This document shows positions 58,663 to 64,000 of a stretch of DNA of 64,000 bases, one piece after another. A model generated the notes under the pieces. That model worked only from the letters and a program-made list of their open reading frames with translations, was not told the origin of the DNA and did not search any database. Both the position numbers and the translations under genes were made by a program. The stretch lies in the NCBI GenBank assembly GCA_007570785.1, contig ML662442.1, positions 62,521,392 through 62,585,391 on the forward strand. The letters are read 5' to 3'. This DNA is from Antilocapra americana. Taxonomy: Eukaryota > Chordata > Mammalia > Artiodactyla > Antilocapridae. Numbering within the stretch: the stretch's first letter is position 1; every line of letters starts with the position of its first letter.

Positions 58663-60599
58663 GTGAACTTTAAACCTGTGTTATCAACCAGATCCGATTT
58701 TAGAAGTAGATGAAGAATAGATTTTATATGCTGCTGAAGCCTTGGGATGACAGTAGTCCTGCTTTCAGTGGCACTGGGAAATGAGACCCTCCTCCCTTTC
58801 CACTGGGAAGTTCTTAGATGATGTACACTTGAATCTGGTATATCCAAACAGCAAGCAACAATGACAAAACAGAAGGCTAATGTAGAATGGATTCTATTGT
58901 TCTTGTTCATTAAGATCATGAAGACTCATTACATAATAACCACACAATCTCCATCAACCCTGAAATGTTGTCCCCCTTTCTTAATTTCCTTCCTCCCTCT
59001 CTCTTTTTCTCAGAGGGAATAGAATGTGTTCTGTGATATACACTTCAATGTCGAAAACGTAGGCAGTCCATACCTTCTCTAGCTATCTTGCATATAAAGA
59101 GTCAGTTTTTCATGTCCCACGGCAACTGAAGAGTTCTTTTTTTTCGTCTGTACCCTCTTCTTTACACTACAATCACTGTTATCATCTAAAGCGCTCTCCC
59201 TCTCTTTCTCACATACACACTTTCTGATCCATATTCCTCTTTCTCAGTTATTAATATCTCAGTCTCCGTGTTTAGTCTGATCTTCTCTAAGAATTAGCCT
59301 TAGAAATTGAGAATTTATACTGGCTTTCAACTCCAGTGTACAATGTGGTCTTCCTCTTTATTCTCCAAATCCATGTTCTGACAGTTGATGCAATTATGCA
59401 TCATTCCTGGGAACCATGAGTCTAAATATCTGTAGCATGATCTTTCCCAAACATATCTAGGAGAAAATAATGTAAAATACAGAGGAAGGTGAGGGTAATT
59501 TGTAAGGAATTCTTTTTTTCATAAAAAACTAATGGTGGGACAGTTAGTAAAGAACAGTGCTATGTAAGTATTATGCAGACTTTACAGGAATTAAAGAGAG
59601 GGGGTAAAGTCTGGAAAAATTATCCAAGAGAAAAATATACCTAAAGTTAAGTAGGTTTAAAACCTTAGACACCTGTTACAAATAAATACGTGAACTGCTA
59701 TTGTAAAGTGACTTCCCACTGTGAATTCCTTAATATAAGGAGAGTAAAAATCCATAGAAACTTCAAAAGTTTTTTTCTTGCTTTTGGATCGAGAGTCTAG
59801 AGAGTAAGTTGGATTTTTGTAAATTTACTCTTATGTGGCAGGTCAATGGAGAGAAAAACCCTGTTAAAAAAATAAGGGTACTAGAAAGGAATGTCAGGGA
59901 GCTCTGATAACATAGCAGCCTGAGTTAATCCAGATCCCTCCTAATGTGAGAAATTCACAGAAATGTTAGAAAAACTCCAACTTCCAAAATTTAACACACA
60001 CTTTATTTTAGAAAGAGGAAACAAAAGAGTAATCTGAAAATAAAAACCAGAGAAACATAATAGCACATCCTAAAGCTGGCACCTTAGTGACTCAATGAAT
60101 TTGGAACATAAATATGGATCCTATGTCTAGAGACAGGATTTTAAAAGCCCAAGCAGGGAGAGAAAACATCACAAACATCATCCTAAACCTATAAACGAAG
60201 GAGTCTGTTTTGACTAATTGAAAGTATGCAAAATTGTGAGACTTCCAAACAATTTTCTTATCAATGAACACTCCCTCTAGACCAGAAGATGCCAAGGAAT
60301 CTTGTTTCTTTGCATGCCCCAGTTGTGAAAAATGTCTCTCATAAGCTGTTAAAACCACAAGCCTATGGATTGAAGTCCAAATTATACCATCTATTTTTAC
60401 ATATGGATTGAAGTTAGCATGGTACAAGACTTTCCAAGCTAAAATTTTAACAGAGGAGAGGAGAGGAATTGGTTCTTGCAACCCTTAGAATATCTAGGAC
60501 ACAGAAAAGTGGTCTGTTTAGGTACACTGTAAATAATCAACTAGGAAAGAGGGTAGGTAGGCAAAGTATGTAACATGATCCTGAAGTTATTCAAAAATC

Positions 60600-61325
60600 T
60601 GAAAGAGGATATACAATAAAAGTATTTAAAATTATTGCAATGTTTAAAAAGAATAGAAAAGAGTGATAAAAAGAAAACCTACAAAAGATTATGGAAATGT
60701 ATAATAGAAGCAAATAAAATTTCTAAAAATAAAAAATATACAGTAAGTATAACTAAAAATTGAGTGGGAAAGCTAAACAAAGGAGAAAAAGAATGAATTA
60801 ATTGAAAAAGTTGAATTCATTACCCAGAATGCAACAAGCATGGTAAAATATAAAAGAAGTGTAAAAGACAAGGAATATACCTTGTAAAAATGCAATGTAA
60901 ATCTATTAGGGGTTCAGAAGTTGATAAGAGTGAGAACAGAGAAGTAGTAATAGTAAAAGAGATACTGAAAATTTCCAAGGGCTGGTGAAAGATAATTTCT
61001 CAAAGAAATGATAAATGAGCTTCCCCAGTGGCTCAGACAGTAAAGAATCCACCTGCAATGCCAGAGACCTGGGTTTGGAAAGATCCCCTGGAGGAGAGCA
61101 TGGCGACCCACTCCAGTATTCTTGCCTGGAGAGTCCCCATGGACAGAGGAGCCTGGTGGGCTGCAGTACATGGGGTCACAAAGAGTCAGACACGACTGAG
61201 GGACTAAGCACACATACTTCACAATAAATAAAATTTAATCCATACCTGGAAAGATGGTTGTTAGACTATGGAAGTCAAAGAGAAAGAGAAAACTATATCT
61301 TAAAGTAGTCTAGAGAAAAAAGACT
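60600..61325 (+). mobile_element. Old L1/HAL1-like fragment, sense, split by a SINE
   Basis: agagatactgaaaatttccaaggg before the SINE, and gaaagagaaaactatatctt, aagtagtctagagaaaaaaga after it, follow the wording of old L1/HAL1 5' regions. The left border is uncertain. Confidence 0.55.
61019..61213 (+). mobile_element. Bov-tA SINE, sense, nested in old L1
   Basis: It runs from gagcttccccagtggctcag to cgactgagggactaagc. The B-box segment is partly deleted (gacctgggtttggaaag). Confidence 0.92.
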
Positions 61326-61979
61326 TTGGGTCTGAGACTGAGTGTGCAGCTGCAGAGTCAGGAGCTTGAAAAGATGCTGAATCCCTGCTTACTTTCTGGT
61401 CCCTGCCTTCAGTTCTTGGTGACCATGGCATTCTGTAACTCTACTTCCTTTTCCCAGAGAAGAATGTCTCCAGAATTAAAAGTTAAGCCAAAAATAGCCC
61501 TCACGAGGACAGAAACACTGATAACTCTGAGAATTTCACTTTCCCTAGATTCTGTGATTTTCATGTACATAATACTTGGTATTCAGTAGCTGATCACTAA
61601 ATGTCAGTTGCTCCCTCCCATCTCCAAACACTGATGCTAGGAATCTAGAAAGGCTGGGGTGCTCCAGATTTTCAGGATAGATGAGATATTTATACTGCCA
61701 CAAGAGACAGGAAAGTTGAAGGGAGAAGAAAATTTCAAAGGAAATATAAAATTTATTTCCCTGCTTAGATTGAAATCATCTATGAATATTTGTTTGAATG
61801 TAGTTTTCATGTAAGATTTTTTTTTCAGTGATTAGAATTAAGTTCAAGGGGTGTGCTGAAATTTCCTAAACAGGATGTAGGAAGAAGATAGAAGGTCAGA
61901 ATTTGAAGATTAGATCTGTTTCCAAGTTGGATGCATATTGTCCATGTACTGAGCTGTGTCAGCTAAAGTATAGCTTTTT

Positions 61980-62435
61980 TTGTTTGTTTTTAAATTTTCT
62001 TTACTTTATTGTGTTGGTTTTGCCATACACTGACACGAAACCGCCATGGGTATACATATGCTCCCCCTCCAGAACCCCCCTCCCTCCTCCCTCCCGATTC
62101 CCTCCTTCTGGGACATCTCGGTGCACCAGCCCCGAGCATCAACCCTGGGCTGGCGATTGATTTCGCATTTGATAATTAACATGTTTCAATGCCATTCTCC
62201 CATATCATCCCACCCTTGCCCTATTTCACAGAGTCCACCAGTCTGCTCTATACATCTGCGTTTCTTTTGCTGTCTCGCATGCAGGGTTCTCATTACCATC
62301 TTTCTAAATTCCATATATATGCATTAGTATACTGTATTGTTGTTTTTCCTTCTGGCTAACTTCACTCTGGATAATAGGCTCCAGTTCCGTCCACCTGAGT
62401 AGAACTGATTCAAATGAACAACATCTGAATGCTGG
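61980..62435 (-). mobile_element. L1 3' end, antisense, with 16-base target duplication
   Basis: A reversed bovine-type L1 3' UTR (T-rich start, ggttttgccatacactgaca, ccatgggtatacatatgct, C-rich patch) ends near aacaacatctgaatgctgg. taaagtatagcttttt flanks it at 61964-61979 and 62436-62451, identical on both sides, which points to a fairly recent insertion. Confidence 0.93.
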
Positions 62436-64000
62436 TAAAGTATAGCTTTTTAAGAAACTGCACATTCTCTTCTGATCTCTCTCTTGGCTTAATGCCAATA
62501 GTTAATAATCCCCAAAGCTTACAATTTATTTTTTAACCTGGTTTAATAGTCAGTCTCCAATTATCCTTCTTTGTTGCAATTGTGGTGCTTATAATAGGTA
62601 ACTTCTGAACTGTTTATTAACATGAGGTATAAAGCATGTCCACATTTTCAATTTTTTCTTTGTTTTTAAACCTTCTTTTAAACCACATATTTATTGTACT
62701 TAATATATAGAGGCATTATGAAGCACATAGGAATAAAGATAAATAGAATTCTGGCCTGTCCTCAAGCCATAAATTATCATTTAAGTTTTTATTATTTGTC
62801 ATGTTAGTAAAAATAATACTTTCCAACTTTTACTACATTATTTATTATTTTTCTTTATTATATTTTTTATTTTCTTTATTATTCTTTCTTTTACTATTAG
62901 TAGTATTATTCCTAATAATCTCTTCTTTTTTATTAGTTTTTGAATCCTTATGCAGCTAGATTCTTTTGATACCACTGCTACTGGTCAATAAATCATGTAG
63001 TCAAATACTTTGAATTTTGCAATAGTATGATTAAACATTAAGGTATTTCTAATGAGTATTTGTTTAGAAATGTGGTCATATCTTCTCTTCAGTCTGTCTT
63101 ATTTAATATTTGCTTTGTGTAATTGGATGAACTAAAATACATAAAGAATACTTGCAAGGTCATTTTTGAGTTTTTATTTCCTACATAAAGAACTGCAAAT
63201 ATTAGCAGAATACACATTGCAATCAAAAGGCCTGATAAAATATAGTGTCAGTCAAGTTTTAAACTTTAACTCATATACCTTGTATTTTATTCTGTCAGCC
63301 ATTACTTAGAAGTTATTCAAACAGTAATTTTGACTTCTTATTAATATCTATAGTCATTGGAATTTAAATGCTATACCAGTGTAATGTTAATGGAATAAAT
63401 AGTATAATCCATAATAGGTTTGATAATTAAATCTGTCAATAAAACTGGTGAGCATTTTTTCTCCATAAGCAATTCAGCAACTTATCTAAGAACTGACTGA
63501 TTCATGCAAGAGCAAATATAAAAAAGTCAGTGAGAGTCTGTTACACAGAAAAATATTGAATCTGTGTGTGAAAATGGTATTCCTTAAGCCAGCTAACATG
63601 ATATACTCATTTGAGTAAATAACTTTTAAAAAAAATCTATTGAAAGCAGAGAAATAAGCTTCTGTTTTATTACCCAGAATTTGACATATTTAAAAATTCA
63701 GGACATAAATATGTTAGAAATGAAATCAAAGAGTTTGATTAGTCAGCAACACAGAAACTCTTTGGGGTGATGCTATAGTACAATGTAAATTTAAACTAAT
63801 TTTATTCAAGACAGCAGTGCTCTCAGACCTGCTACTTGAGATTTCCACCAACAGGAAGAAACACAAGAATAAATATAGGACTAATCAAGAAGTGAAACTG
63901 CCATATTGAGTTTGATTCTGGACATTAAATGGAAAGAAAGGCATAAGCCCTCTAAGAATGTTTTCTAAATCAATAGACATTTCTCCAAAGTCTGTACTCA

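Larger units (their letters stand above)
1..64000 (+). other. LAMA2: LAMA2 gene, internal part (exons 32-40 by human numbering, with flanking introns)
   Basis: The window lies inside the gene for laminin alpha-2, the secreted heavy chain of laminin-211/221 in the basement membranes of muscle, peripheral nerve and brain vessels. Nine exons splice in phase to 1342 bases: one base that completes a codon begun upstream, then 447 codons without a stop. The product reads from an EGF-like cysteine module (C-x-C spacing, CTCRPGATG) through the FCGDEC pair and the NLTGPLPAPYK stretch to a long helical region, which matches my memory of human LAMA2 closely. Exon lengths of 194, 143, 99, 112, 163, 211, 117, 164 and 139 agree with human exons 32-40 (about c.4524-5865), again from memory. 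Seven N-glycosylation sequons are visible in the helical part. Neither gene end is in the window, so the promoter, signal peptide, LN domain and LG domains lie outside. Loss of this gene causes merosin-deficient muscular dystrophy in mammals (established). Confidence 0.96.
53029..64000 (+). other. LAMA2: LAMA2 intron 40 (5' part, at least 10,972 bases)
   Basis: It contains an antisense Bov-tA, a solo LTR, two antisense BovB pieces, two sense SINEs, an old L1/HAL1 piece and an antisense L1 3' end. 53660-54605, 55280-56260, 57150-57425, 58665-60600, 61330-61960 and 62455-64000 hold no gene that I can see. 62780-62960 is a T/A-rich low-complexity patch. Confidence 0.8.

Noticed and set aside
53029..64000. 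A further LAMA2 exon in the last 11 kb
   Set aside because: I looked for the segment I recall from human after exon 40 (beginning ATGPRG) and for helical, Lys/Glu-rich frames with splice borders, and found none.

Overview
This window is vertebrate nuclear DNA from a bovid ruminant. It is about 98% intron. BovB (RTE-type) LINEs, Bov-A monomer and dimer SINEs, tRNA-Glu-derived Bov-tA SINEs and bovine-type L1 copies occur throughout, and that combination is diagnostic of cattle, sheep, goats and their relatives. The sequence alone does not let me choose among bovid species. There are no bacterial genes, operons, CRISPR arrays or phage features.

The only host gene I can support is LAMA2 (laminin alpha-2 chain, merosin), on the + strand and running off both ends of the window. 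Nine internal coding exons are readable at 6092-6285, 20614-20756, 24063-24161, 34741-34852, 40004-40166, 41674-41884, 49585-49701, 50400-50563 and 52890-53028. All have AG/GT borders and compatible phases. Together they give 1342 coding bases, or 447 codons with no stop. They encode the end of the last laminin-type EGF modules, then a large part of the alpha-helical domain II/I that forms the long-arm coiled coil with the beta and gamma chains. By comparison with human LAMA2 from memory they correspond to exons 32-40.

Layout: 1-6091 is the upstream intron (L1, BovB, SINEs). 6286-20613 is a 14.3 kb intron with two BovB pieces, many SINEs and an antisense solo LTR. 20757-24062 holds MIR-type repeats. 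24162-34740 is a 10.6 kb intron carrying an almost full-length but decayed sense-strand BovB inserted in an old L1, a young L1 fragment and a 10-base assembly gap. 34853-40003 is relatively repeat-poor and holds a strong CTCF-like motif. 40167-52889 covers introns between exons 36 and 40 with many SINEs and one BovB. 53029-64000 is the start of a large intron with a second antisense solo LTR, two BovB pieces and L1s.

I found no undescribed biological system. The items most worth a second look are: a small tandem duplication split by a BovB; an inverted SINE pair bracketing exon 37; the CTCF-like site at 36277-36290; the gap that cuts a young L1; two related antisense LTRs; and a valine codon at the end of exon 38 where I recall aspartate in human. 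Repeat family names are by recognition from memory, not by a database search, and repeat borders without a stated target-site duplication are good to about 10-30 bases.
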